From positions 2,170,001 to 2,234,000 of the forward strand of contig NZ_CP091851.1 in assembly GCF_022059845.1 (NCBI RefSeq): DNA of 64,000 bases. The letters are read 5' to 3'. This stretch comes from Terrirubrum flagellatum. GTDB taxonomy: Bacteria > Pseudomonadota > Alphaproteobacteria > Rhizobiales > Beijerinckiaceae. Made by a program: the position numbers and the translations under genes. The notes under the pieces are model-generated. The model searched no databases. It saw nothing but the letters and a program-made list of their open reading frames with translations, and was not told where the DNA came from. Below, piece by piece: positions 15,770 to 22,254 of this stretch. Within the stretch, counting starts at the first letter, position 1. Each line of letters begins with the position of its first letter.

Positions 15770-16252
15770 CTACCGCCGGCCGAACAGGGCGTGCTCGACA
15801 TGATCACCGGGGGCGATGCCGCGCTTCGCCGCCTCGCCGCCATTGATCTCCAGCACGCCAAGCACCGGTTCGCCCGACGGGATGGTGCGCGTCGACAAAG
15901 GCTCCGCGTTGGCGGCGATCCGCGCCACAGTGCCGTCGCGGCGGATGAACAGCATGTCGAGCGGGATGTAGGTGTTCTGCATCCACATCGCGACCTCGTC
16001 CTCGCGGCCGAAGTCGAACAGCATGCCGCGGTCGGCCGGCAGCATGCGCCGGAACATCAGCCCGCGCGCCCGGTCGGCGTCGTTGCGCATCACCTCGACA
16101 TCGAAGGTCTGGCGCGCGCCCTTGGCAGTGACGATGGTGAGCTTCTCGACCTGCGCCTGCTGGGCGGACGCAGGGATCGCCGCCCATGCAAGAGCAGCCG
16201 CCAACACACATGCGAGCGCGCGACGCCCGACCTTCACGCCAACATCAGCCAT
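15770..16252 (-). CDS. DUF192 family exported protein
   Basis: A 160-residue protein with a signal peptide (residues 1-30, ending IPASAQQ) and one DUF192 domain. Family marks are ARGLMFRRMLPADRGMLFDF, MWMQNTYIPLDMLFI and EPVLGVLEINGGEAAKRGIAPGD. The domain is small and mostly beta; its biochemical role is not known. It is 7 bp downstream of the double cold-shock gene on the same strand, so the two are probably co-transcribed, an arrangement I recall as common in Hyphomicrobiales. Confidence 0.93.
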   Translation of the reverse strand: MADVGVKVGRRALACVLAAALAWAAIPASAQQAQVEKLTIVTAKGARQTFDVEVMRNDADRARGLMFRRMLPADRGMLFDFGREDEVAMWMQNTYIPLDMLFIRRDGTVARIAANAEPLSTRTIPSGEPVLGVLEINGGEAAKRGIAPGDHVEHALFGRR

Positions 16253-16259
16253 GAGCGAA

Positions 16260-16877
16260 TCAGTGGGACGCCGGCCCGCTCGATTCCGGCAGGCGCACCT
16301 CGGCGGCCATCAGTCCTTTCGAGCCGGGACCATAGCGCACAAGCACCGTCTGGCCAGGCTTCAATTCCGGCACGCCGAAGCGACGTAATGTCTCCATATG
16401 GACGAAGACGTCAGGCGCCCCCTCCCCCTTGGAGACGAAGCCGAAACCGCGCAAGCGATTGAACCACTTCACCGTCATCGCCTCGAGGCCGCTCGTCGGC
16501 GCGACCTGCACATGGGTGCGCGCCGGCGGCATCTGCGAGGGATGCAGCGCGGTTGAATTATCCATCGAGAGAACGCGGAACACCTGCAGGCCGCGCGGCC
16601 GCTGCACCACCTCGACGACGATGCGCGCGCCTTCGATCGCGGTCGCGAAGCCGTCGCGCTTCAGCGCGCTGACATGCAGAAGAATATCGGGGAGGCCGTT
16701 GTCAGGCAGGACGAAGCCGTAACCCTTGGCGACATCGAACCATTTGATCGCGCCCGCGACCTCGATCACATCGACCGGCGCGTCCTTGGCGAATTCCTCG
16801 GCGTCCCTGCGCAGCTCCTGTTGACGCGACGCGGCTTGCGCCATCGCCGTTGTCTTCAGAGGGGAATCGTCACTCAT
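16260..16877 (-). CDS. Cold-shock protein with two CSD domains
   Basis: A 205-residue protein with two cold-shock (OB-fold) domains. The first is at about residues 40-105 with VAGAIKWFDVAKGYGFVLPD and ILLHVSALKRDG, the second at about 133-195 with MTVKWFNRLRGFGFVSKGEG and VFVHMETLRRFG. Both keep the RNP1-like aromatic residues (GYGFV, GFGFV) and RNP2-like FVH/LLH, so both should bind single-stranded RNA or DNA. A 40-residue Lys/Glu-rich leader precedes domain 1. Likely an RNA chaperone. Start ATG 16877 (MSDDSP) is chosen over an ATG three codons upstream. It forms the boundary between the housekeeping block and the toxin island. Confidence 0.94.
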   Translation of the reverse strand: MSDDSPLKTTAMAQAASRQQELRRDAEEFAKDAPVDVIEVAGAIKWFDVAKGYGFVLPDNGLPDILLHVSALKRDGFATAIEGARIVVEVVQRPRGLQVFRVLSMDNSTALHPSQMPPARTHVQVAPTSGLEAMTVKWFNRLRGFGFVSKGEGAPDVFVHMETLRRFGVPELKPGQTVLVRYGPGSKGLMAAEVRLPESSGPASH

Positions 16878-16959
16878 GCCGCGCACCGCTCGAATCGCCT
16901 GCCCGCCGCGATTCTTAACGGAATCATAGCATCGCGATCCGCCTCGCCTAGCCCTTTGT

Positions 16960-17165
16960 TCAGGCGCCCTGTGAAAAGCTGGAGGAGATGCGGAGCAGCG
17001 AACCAGAGGCCATGGTCAGGATCGCGTCGACAGGCGGTCCGCGGGAACCGATGGCCTCGATAGTGACTCCATTCTCTCGACTGAATCGCACGCAGCTCAT
17101 CGATGCATCGAAACGGCGACGCCATCGTCCTTCATATTTCGGAGACGGCGTTTGCGTGCGAGGTC
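16960..17165 (-). pseudogene. Remnant of toxin C-terminal domain (copy 3)
   Basis: Translating the minus strand in the frame that ends at the TGA 16962-16960 gives KYEGRWRRRFDASMSCVRFS followed by RENGVTIEAIGS. This aligns with KYEGQWYRRFDGTTIGVRFS and ERNAVTIDTIGA of the intact toxin-like protein (18827-19636). After IEAIG the homology stops and the end PGLRPNFKVHVK is replaced by unrelated residues. There is no start codon and no N-terminal part. It lies 4 bp beyond the stop of the first immunity-like gene. I read it as a decayed, displaced toxin tip, of the kind left when polymorphic-toxin loci swap cassettes. Confidence 0.68.
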
Positions 17166-17169
17166 TCGG

Positions 17170-17544
17170 TCAGAGCCGGCCAACATTGAGGAATCGCGGC
17201 GACGCGAACCACAGTCCGCCGTGATCCGGATCGCCCTTCGCCAGCCACTCGGCAACGACGTTGTCGACGATCTCCTTCGTCGTTGATCCATATTGCGGCT
17301 GCTCGATCCAGTCATAGCGCGTGCCGCCGCCGCCGATGACAGGCTTCGCGCCTGCCTCCAGCATCGCCGTGATCCAACGGCGCACGAAATCGATCAGCTC
17401 CTCGCCTGTGAATTCGAAGTCATCACAACCCATCCCGACAATCTCGCCAACCGCGATGCCGTCATTCTCGAGTTCGTTGATGTGACCGGCGATCTTTTCA
17501 TCGACGGTCTGACCATCAAACTTTTCTCTGCGTTCGCCGATCAT
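17170..17544 (-). CDS. Immunity-like protein, paralogue 1
   Basis: A 124-residue acidic protein closely related to the gene at 18450-18830. Both begin with ERREKFDGQT, share FTGEELIDFVR/FSGEELIDFVR, and have a nearly invariant C-terminal half (EQPQYGSTTKEIVDNV, then AEWLAKGDPDHGGLWFASP). The family is not one I recognise. The ATG overlaps the stop codon of a broken toxin C-terminus (ATGA), the same junction seen between the intact toxin and paralogue 2. By position, size and duplication it is best explained as an immunity protein kept after its toxin was inactivated. The alternative is a conserved hypothetical protein with no toxin link. Confidence 0.75.
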   Translation of the reverse strand: MIGERREKFDGQTVDEKIAGHINELENDGIAVGEIVGMGCDDFEFTGEELIDFVRRWITAMLEAGAKPVIGGGGTRYDWIEQPQYGSTTKEIVDNVVAEWLAKGDPDHGGLWFASPRFLNVGRL

Positions 17545-17714
17545 TTCACATGGACCTTGAAGTTTGGAAGAAGGCCGGGAACAACGCCGATCGTATCGAT
17601 CGTGACCGCATTTTGTTTGCTGAATCTTATGCCGATCGTGCTGCCGTCAAATCTGCGACACTATTGGCCTTCATATCTGACGGGCGTCGCGATCGGTTGT
17701 GCTCCCACTGCGTT
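17541..17714 (-). pseudogene. Toxin C-terminal domain broken by an in-frame stop (copy 2)
   Basis: The minus-strand frame ending at TGA 17543-17541 reads QPIATPVRYEGQ, then TAG (17663-17661), then CRRFDGSTIGIRFSKQNAV, TIDTIGVVPGLLPNFKVHVK and stop. It matches the last 50 or so residues of the intact toxin-like protein almost throughout, except that the stop replaces Trp230. Another TGA at 17717-17715 closes the frame upstream, and no N-terminal domain is present. The terminal TGA overlaps the ATG of immunity paralogue 1, preserving the toxin-immunity junction. This is a clear orphan toxin module. Confidence 0.78.
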
Positions 17715-17750
17715 TCAAGCAAGCAGCCGCGGTCCCGTTGTCGCCGGGGA

Positions 17751-18104
17751 TCAATGCCGAGCGTTCTTCTGGTTCATGTTCACGACCCGATATGCCGAAT
17801 CCAGCGCGATCCAACCTTCGTGCTCAAGCTCGGGATTGTTGGGATGCTCCAGCAGTATGCCGATCAAATCATCGTCGGAATAAGAGAGTTCGCCATAGAT
17901 AGCCGATTGCGCAGCGGATGTGAAGGCATGATTCATCTCCGAAATCTTGTACGCAAGCCGCCATCTCGTTTCCGCATCGTCGGGATAGTCGATAAGAATC
18001 GACCGCATCGAAACGGTCAGCGAATGCATAATGGCGAGCAGAGCGAATGCTCTATCCAATAGTGATAATGTTCCAAACCATGCTTCATAAGCATCTCTGT
18101 CCAT
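17751..18104 (-). CDS. Uncharacterised small protein in toxin island (117 aa)
   Basis: A 117-residue, mostly helical acidic protein starting MDRDAYEAWFGTLSLLDRA and ending VVNMNQKNARH. It contains LIDYPDDAETRWRLAYKISE and SYSDDDLIGILLEHPNNPE. I recognise no family. It follows the 93-residue gene by 7 bp and ends 36 bp before the broken toxin C-terminus. Position and size suggest a second type of immunity protein, possibly for a toxin tip that has been lost; this is inference. An upstream in-frame start at 18230 would overlap the neighbour and is less likely. Confidence 0.6.
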   Translation of the reverse strand: MDRDAYEAWFGTLSLLDRAFALLAIMHSLTVSMRSILIDYPDDAETRWRLAYKISEMNHAFTSAAQSAIYGELSYSDDDLIGILLEHPNNPELEHEGWIALDSAYRVVNMNQKNARH

Positions 18105-18111
18105 CGCCAGT

Positions 18112-18393
18112 TCAACCAATCCTGTTGACGATTTCCTGCAGGAAGACGCGCAATTGGCGATCGTCGGGAATATAGGTTCGCGAATTCGCCGCGCGCCAGA
18201 TAAGCTGAAGCTCCTTGGGGTCACGTACATTCGCGAGTACGTCCATCAAGAAGGTTTTCACAACCTGTTTTTCCGCCGCATTGAGCGTATCAAGCGCAAA
18301 GGTGATCTCATCCTTTCCTTCTCGAAACTCATCATCTACTTCGAGATCGAACCAGACGCCCATCTTCGGAAATTCGGGAGGAACTTTCAGCAT
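18112..18393 (-). CDS. Uncharacterised small protein in toxin island (93 aa), possible immunity protein
   Basis: A 93-residue protein beginning MLKVPPEFPKMGVWFDLEVD with the C-terminal block KELQLIWRAANSRTYIPDDR and QLRVFLQEIVNRIG. The pattern of a short beta-rich start and a helical end with LWR...DDRQLRxFL is reminiscent of small CDI/polymorphic-toxin immunity proteins, but I cannot assign a named family. A GGAG-rich ribosome site (GGAGGAG region just upstream) supports the ATG at 18393. It is the first of a pair with the 117-residue gene. The pair is unrelated to the flanking immunity paralogues, so it probably entered as a separate cassette. Confidence 0.6.
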   Translation of the reverse strand: MLKVPPEFPKMGVWFDLEVDDEFREGKDEITFALDTLNAAEKQVVKTFLMDVLANVRDPKELQLIWRAANSRTYIPDDRQLRVFLQEIVNRIG

Positions 18394-18427
18394 CGCTATC
18401 TCCTCCGGTCACCTGCGTTTCCGCACT

Positions 18428-18451
18428 GAATGAGAGGGCGATCTCTCATTC
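18428..18451. terminator. Hairpin at the end of immunity gene 2
   Basis: Perfect 9-bp arms GAATGAGAG (18428-18436) and CTCTCATTC (18443-18451) with a 6-base loop overlap the stop codon of the 126-residue immunity-like gene. No T-run follows, so it may be an attenuator or mRNA 3' end rather than a strong terminator. Confidence 0.4.
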
Positions 18452-18830
18452 ATCCTTCCGGTCGCCCGATGTGCTGAAACTGCGGCGAGGCGAACCACAG
18501 ACCGCCATGATCGGGATCGCCCTTCGCCAGCCATTCAGCGATGACGTTGTCGACGATCTCTTTCGTCGTCGAGCCATATTGCGGCTGCTCGATCCATGTG
18601 TAGCGCGTGCCGCCGCCGCCCTCGACGGGCTTCGCGCCGGCCTCAATCATCGCCGTGAGGCAATCTCGGACGAAGTCGATCAGCTCCTCGCCGCTGAACT
18701 CAAAGCCACGGCGACCCTCATCGATGATTCCGGCGAAGGCGATGCCGTCACTCTTGAGCTCGTCCAGATAGCCCGTGATGACCTGATTGATTGTCTGACC
18801 ATCAAACTTTTCTCTGCGCTCGTTTGTCAT
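18450..18830 (-). CDS. Immunity-like protein, paralogue 2
   Basis: A 126-residue acidic protein paired with the intact toxin-like gene. Its ATG overlaps the toxin stop codon (ATGA), implying coupled translation in fixed stoichiometry. The sequence runs MTNERREKFDGQTINQVITG, GFEFSGEELIDFVRDCLTAM, then TRYTWIEQPQYGSTTKEIVD and EWLAKGDPDHGGLWFASPQF. It is roughly 70% identical to paralogue 1 (17170-17544), with most change in the middle (residues 25-45), the part most likely to contact a variable toxin surface. No known family is recognised. The immunity role is inferred from arrangement. Confidence 0.78.
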   Translation of the reverse strand: MTNERREKFDGQTINQVITGYLDELKSDGIAFAGIIDEGRRGFEFSGEELIDFVRDCLTAMIEAGAKPVEGGGGTRYTWIEQPQYGSTTKEIVDNVIAEWLAKGDPDHGGLWFASPQFQHIGRPEG

Positions 18831-19636
18831 TTCACATGGACCTTGAAGTTAGGACGAAGTCCGGGGATGGCGCCGATCGTGTCGATCGTGACTGCATTCC
18901 GTTCGCTGAATCTGACGCCGATCGTCGTTCCGTCGAAGCGACGATACCATTGTCCTTCATATTTCGCTGGCGTTTCGATCGGCTGCGCGTCTCGCGTGAG
19001 TTCGTCGAGCAATTCGCGAAACTGGCTCAACGGCACAGTTCTGATTTGACTGGAGGCGCTTGCCTGCTCGCCAACCGAACGCCCACCGGGTCTGAGGATA
19101 TCAGGCGATCGCATCAGGTCCGGGACGGGTCGCCCGATCCCGATCAGATGCGCCTCCGCTTCGCTTCTCAACGCCTCGTTGCGCGCGATCTCTCCTTCGA
19201 CGCCCTCGGAGAAGATCGCCGGTTCGGGCCGCCAGGACGGATCGGCCTGCCGCGCGCGAGCCACGGCTCCGAAAGCCTGCGCCTGGGACGCCGCCAGGCG
19301 ACTCTGTTGCGCCGACGTCGCGCCGAGCCAGGAATTGCCAAGGCGCACCACCGGATCAAACCGGCTACTGCCTTGCTGCGCGAACTGCTCCTCCACCGCC
19401 TCCCGCCGCCCTGGATCGTGGCGCGGCTTGAGAAGATGAAACCCGCCATCCGTCCACTGCCCGCCATCGGGATTGCCGGCGGGAACCCGAGGCTGGTCGG
19501 GATTGTAAGCCTTCGCCGCCAGCATCAGACGGAACAGCGCGAACCGGACCTCCCACGCCGCCATGTCGCAGCGGACGCGGCTGATCAGCGGGCGCATCGG
19601 CAACTGGCTTTCGTCTTCTCCTTTTGTCGCTGTCAT
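18827..19636 (-). CDS. Polymorphic-toxin-like protein with uncharacterised C-terminal domain
   Basis: A 269-residue protein. Residues 1-43 are helical and amphipathic. Residues 44-65 carry the motif NPDQPRVPAGNPDGGQWTDG, which I recall as a recurrent N-terminal tag in Hyphomicrobiales toxin-like proteins. Residues 75-195 are Ala/Gln/Arg-rich and probably a linker or trafficking part. The C-terminal domain (about 200-269) is PLSQFRELLDELTRD, then ETPAKYEGQWYRRFDGTTIG and VRFSERNAVTIDTIG...FKVHVK. Two damaged copies of only this last part occur downstream, which marks it as the mobile, active module. A small beta-rich nuclease fold is possible but unproven. No signal peptide, PAAR, VgrG or RHS domain is present, so the delivery route is unknown. 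A LexA box lies upstream of the promoter. Confidence 0.72.
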   Translation of the reverse strand: MTATKGEDESQLPMRPLISRVRCDMAAWEVRFALFRLMLAAKAYNPDQPRVPAGNPDGGQWTDGGFHLLKPRHDPGRREAVEEQFAQQGSSRFDPVVRLGNSWLGATSAQQSRLAASQAQAFGAVARARQADPSWRPEPAIFSEGVEGEIARNEALRSEAEAHLIGIGRPVPDLMRSPDILRPGGRSVGEQASASSQIRTVPLSQFRELLDELTRDAQPIETPAKYEGQWYRRFDGTTIGVRFSERNAVTIDTIGAIPGLRPNFKVHVK

Positions 19637-19662
19637 GGGCGCATCTCCGCATCATGACTATA

Positions 19663-19691
19663 GTCCTATCATGGAGCGTGGCGCAGGTCAA
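19663..19691 (-). promoter_or_regulatory. Candidate promoter of the toxin operon
   Basis: On the minus strand TTGACC (19691-19686), a 17-bp spacer and TAGGAC (19668-19663), with TATAGT just after. The leader to ATG 19636 includes GCGGAGATG as a weak ribosome site. Confidence 0.5.
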
Positions 19692-19696
19692 GATTT

Positions 19697-19711
19697 GTTC
19701 TCTATATGTTC
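19697..19711. promoter_or_regulatory. LexA (SOS) box, alphaproteobacterial type
   Basis: GTTCTCTATATGTTC, a direct repeat GTTC-N7-GTTC as recognised by alphaproteobacterial LexA, with AT-rich spacer. It sits 5 bp upstream of the -35 box of the leftward toxin promoter and about 60 bp upstream of the toxin start codon. Confidence 0.7.
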
Positions 19712-19757
19712 CGAACGTGGAATGACCGAGACGACGCTCGCTCGCGCCGGGCGACAG

Positions 19758-19945
19758 GAATGAAACGGCTAGTTGGTGAGCGGGCCGAGCGCCTCGCCGA
19801 TATGGCCGCGCACGACGATGTCGGCGATGTCGTCGAGCTCCATCTCTTCGCGAATGAAACGGCTAGTTGGTGAGAGGCCCCAGCGCCTCGCCGATATCGC
19901 CGCGCACGACGATGTCGGCGATGTCGTCGAGCTCGGTCTCCTCGC
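19758..19945. repeat. Tandem partial duplication of the sir2 3' end
   Basis: Positions 19758-19851 and 19852-19945 align over 94 bp with 7 differences. The second copy is the true 3' end and stop of the sir2 gene. The first copy, beyond the stop, still encodes ELDDIADIVVRGHIGEALGP with its own TAG. Divergence of about 7% means this is not a fresh duplication; it may be a recombination scar left when the downstream island was acquired. Confidence 0.88.
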
Positions 19946-20627
19946 GATTGATGATGATCAATGTCGCGCCGCTGCGCTTTGCGATCACCGGCAGCGTCGC
20001 CGCGGGAAACACGACCAGCGAGGAGCCCGCGACGAGGAAGAGATCGCAGTCGCGCGCCAAGGCGTCGGCGCGCTGCATCGCTTCAACAGGCATCGCCTGG
20101 CCAAACGATATGGTCGCGGACTTCACCATTCCGCCGCAGGCCTCGCAGACCGGCGCGCGATGGCTCGTTTCGAGCTGGCGACGCACATCGGCAAGCTCGT
20201 GGCGAAACCCGCAAGAGAGACATTTCGCATAGGTGCCGTTGCCGTGCAGTTCGATGACGCGATCAGCCGGCGCTCCGCCCGCCTGATGCAGCCCATCGAT
20301 ATTCTGCGTGACGATTGCCTGCATCATGTCGCGCGAGATGAGGCTCGCCATGGCGCGATGGCCGCGCGAGGGCTGAGCGCCGGCATAGATATCGTCCATG
20401 GCGAATTTGCGCCGCCAGGCTTCCGCCCTCGCCTCCTCGCTCGCGAGCCAGACATCGAACGGGATCGGCTTGTGCGTCATCCAGGGGCTGCCGGGCGAGC
20501 GGAAATCAGGCACACCCGACTCCGTCGAAATTCCGGCGCCGGTGAAGCCGACCATGCGGCGCGCGCGCAGGATCGCCGCGCGCGCATCGGCCGCAGCTTC
20601 TTCGTCAACGAATGCGCGAGGAGTCAT
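19863..20627 (-). CDS. cobB: NAD-dependent protein deacylase, Sir2 family
   Basis: A 254-residue sirtuin that removes acyl groups from lysines using NAD. It has the NAD site GAGISTESGVPDFRS (from residue 30), TQNIDGLH, the catalytic His128 (IELHGN) and a zinc ribbon with Cys136, Cys139, Cys161 and Cys164. The adenine/ribose end AGSSLVVFPAA and IINREETELDDIAD complete the Rossmann fold. Length is normal for the bacterial class. The gene is divergent from the BadF-type kinase gene. Its 3' end is partly duplicated downstream. Confidence 0.95.
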   Translation of the reverse strand: MTPRAFVDEEAAADARAAILRARRMVGFTGAGISTESGVPDFRSPGSPWMTHKPIPFDVWLASEEARAEAWRRKFAMDDIYAGAQPSRGHRAMASLISRDMMQAIVTQNIDGLHQAGGAPADRVIELHGNGTYAKCLSCGFRHELADVRRQLETSHRAPVCEACGGMVKSATISFGQAMPVEAMQRADALARDCDLFLVAGSSLVVFPAATLPVIAKRSGATLIIINREETELDDIADIVVRGDIGEALGPLTN

Positions 20628-20668
20628 GGGGCAGGATTTGCATCTTCGCCCTATCGGAGCAACATCGC

Positions 20669-21583
20669 ATGATGCTCTCTCTTGGAATCGATGTCGGCGG
20701 CTCCGCGGCGCGCTGGGCCCTCTTGTCGGATCAGGGCGACCTCGTCGCGCGCGGCGCGACTGAAGGGTTTTCGGGCCATATGCTCGACGACGTCGTGCGG
20801 TCGCGCGCCGAAGCGGCGATTGCGGTCCTATCAGGCGAAGTTCTCCAGCACGGCGCCGTGAATGCGATTCACGCCGGCGTGACCGGATTGTCCGCGGCGA
20901 CGGCGGAAGCGGAATGGGTCGCGCGCCGTCTCGCCGACGCGACGCGATGCGACATCGCGCGGATTGCGATCGAGGACGATGTCAGCCTCGCCTATCGCGC
21001 CTGTTTCCGGCCGGGAGAAGGCGTGCTCGTCTATGCCGGCACGGGATCGTTCGCATTGCATATGACGCGATCAGGCGAACGCTGGCGCGCCGGCGGCCAT
21101 GGCGTGCTCATCGATGACGAAGGCGGCGCGGCCTGGATCGCGCGCGAGGCGCTGCGGCAATTGCTGGCGCAGGACGATGCGAAGCCGGGCTCCGGCTGGA
21201 ATTCGCCGCTCGGCCGCTCGTTCGGCGAACGGTTCGGCGGCGCCGACTGGCCGCATGCGCGCGCCTTCGTCTATGGCGCGCATCGCGGCGCGATCGGCCA
21301 GCTCGCCCGCGCCGTCGCCGACGCTGCGGCCGAAAGCGACGCCATCGCAATCGCCGTCCTGCGACAAGCGGGCGCCGCGCTCGGCGGGCTTGCGAAAACC
21401 TTGCGCGCCCGCACCGGCCTGCTGCCGGTCTCGGCGACCGGCGGCGCGCTGCGTCTTTCGCCTCTAATCGGCGAAACCTTTCTCACCTCGGCCCATAGCG
21501 CCGCGCCGGCGCGCATCGTGGAGATCGACGCCGCCTTGACCGCCGCGCGCCTTGCGCTCGACGCGCAGCGGAAGCCGGTTTGA
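20669..21583 (+). CDS. BadF/BadG/BcrA/BcrD-type ATPase / N-acetylglucosamine kinase-like protein
   Basis: A 304-residue member of the ASKHA (actin/hexokinase) fold. The phosphate-1 loop is LGIDVGGSAARWALL at the N-terminus, phosphate-2 is VYAGTGSFAL near residue 130, and the adenosine region is VSATGGALRL near the C-terminus. The family holds both sugar kinases such as N-acetylglucosamine kinase and activators of 2-hydroxyacyl-CoA dehydratases. The activator class carries a Fe-S cysteine pair that is not seen here, so kinase is favoured. ATG 20669 follows CGGAGC. It is followed by a histidine phosphatase gene and a GGT-like gene on the same strand. Confidence 0.85.
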   Translation: MMLSLGIDVGGSAARWALLSDQGDLVARGATEGFSGHMLDDVVRSRAEAAIAVLSGEVLQHGAVNAIHAGVTGLSAATAEAEWVARRLADATRCDIARIAIEDDVSLAYRACFRPGEGVLVYAGTGSFALHMTRSGERWRAGGHGVLIDDEGGAAWIAREALRQLLAQDDAKPGSGWNSPLGRSFGERFGGADWPHARAFVYGAHRGAIGQLARAVADAAAESDAIAIAVLRQAGAALGGLAKTLRARTGLLPVSATGGALRLSPLIGETFLTSAHSAAPARIVEIDAALTAARLALDAQRKPV

Positions 21584-21623
21584 CCGTCTTGACCCGGACG
21601 ACGGCCCGCTTCACCCATCGACC

Positions 21624-22235
21624 ATGACCCAGGTGATCGGATTGCTCGGATACGAAAAGCTCGCGGCGCTGGCCTCCGCTCTTTCATTCACGCCGAAGCG
21701 ACAGCGCTTCATCTTCGTGCGCCATGGCGAGACCGAGGGAAACCGCACCCGCATTTTCCAGGTCCCGCATATTCCGCTCAATCAGGCCGGCGAAATCCAG
21801 GCCGCCGCGGCGGCGACCACGCTGGCGCAAACGCGCATCGGCCGCCTCGTCGCAAGCCCGATGGCGCGGGCCTGGCGCACGGCGACCTTGATCGGCGGCC
21901 AGCACAACATGCTTCCCGAAGCCGACGGCGCGCTCGCCGAACGCTACTATGTCAATCTCTGGGACACGCCGGTTCCCACAGGCGGGCTCGACTGGGGCGA
22001 GGATCCGCCGGGATCCGAAACGCTCGCAGGCTTCGTCAGCCGCGTCAGCCACAGCCTCATCAGAATCCTGTCGGACGATGACGTCGACGGCGAGACCGTG
22101 ATCGTCGCCCATGGCGGCGTGCTGCTTGTGCTGTGCGCCGCGACCGGCGTGTCGCTTGGCGACGGCCTACGCCGCAACGCGGTGCCCCTGCAATTCAAGC
22201 GCGCCAACGGCGCCTGGGCCTTCACTCCCCTCTAA
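21624..22235 (+). CDS. Histidine phosphatase family protein
   Basis: A 203-residue phosphatase or mutase of the phosphoglycerate-mutase branch. The catalytic motif FIFVRHGETEGNRTRIFQ (about residues 31-48) holds the phospho-histidine. SPMARAWRTA and the second histidine in IVAHGGVLLVL complete the site. It is followed after 19 bp by a GGT-like gene and may share its transcript. The substrate is not predictable. A longer frame begins at 21552, but ATG 21624 (MTQVIG) fits family length. Confidence 0.9.
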   Translation: MTQVIGLLGYEKLAALASALSFTPKRQRFIFVRHGETEGNRTRIFQVPHIPLNQAGEIQAAAAATTLAQTRIGRLVASPMARAWRTATLIGGQHNMLPEADGALAERYYVNLWDTPVPTGGLDWGEDPPGSETLAGFVSRVSHSLIRILSDDDVDGETVIVAHGGVLLVLCAATGVSLGDGLRRNAVPLQFKRANGAWAFTPL

Positions 22236-22254
22236 TACACATTGGATTTTCGCG

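Noticed and set aside
16874-17125. 83-codon minus-strand frame as a gene
   Set aside because: A different frame of the same DNA encodes the toxin-tip remnant, and this frame has no ribosome site or family resemblance.
17170-18830. CRISPR-like or tandem repeat array
   Set aside because: The similarity is between two protein-coding paralogues about 1.3 kb apart, with no short regularly spaced repeats.
19758-19860. Duplicated segment as an integrase attachment site
   Set aside because: No integrase or tRNA adjoins and no third copy was seen at the other end of the island, so only a recombination scar is claimed.
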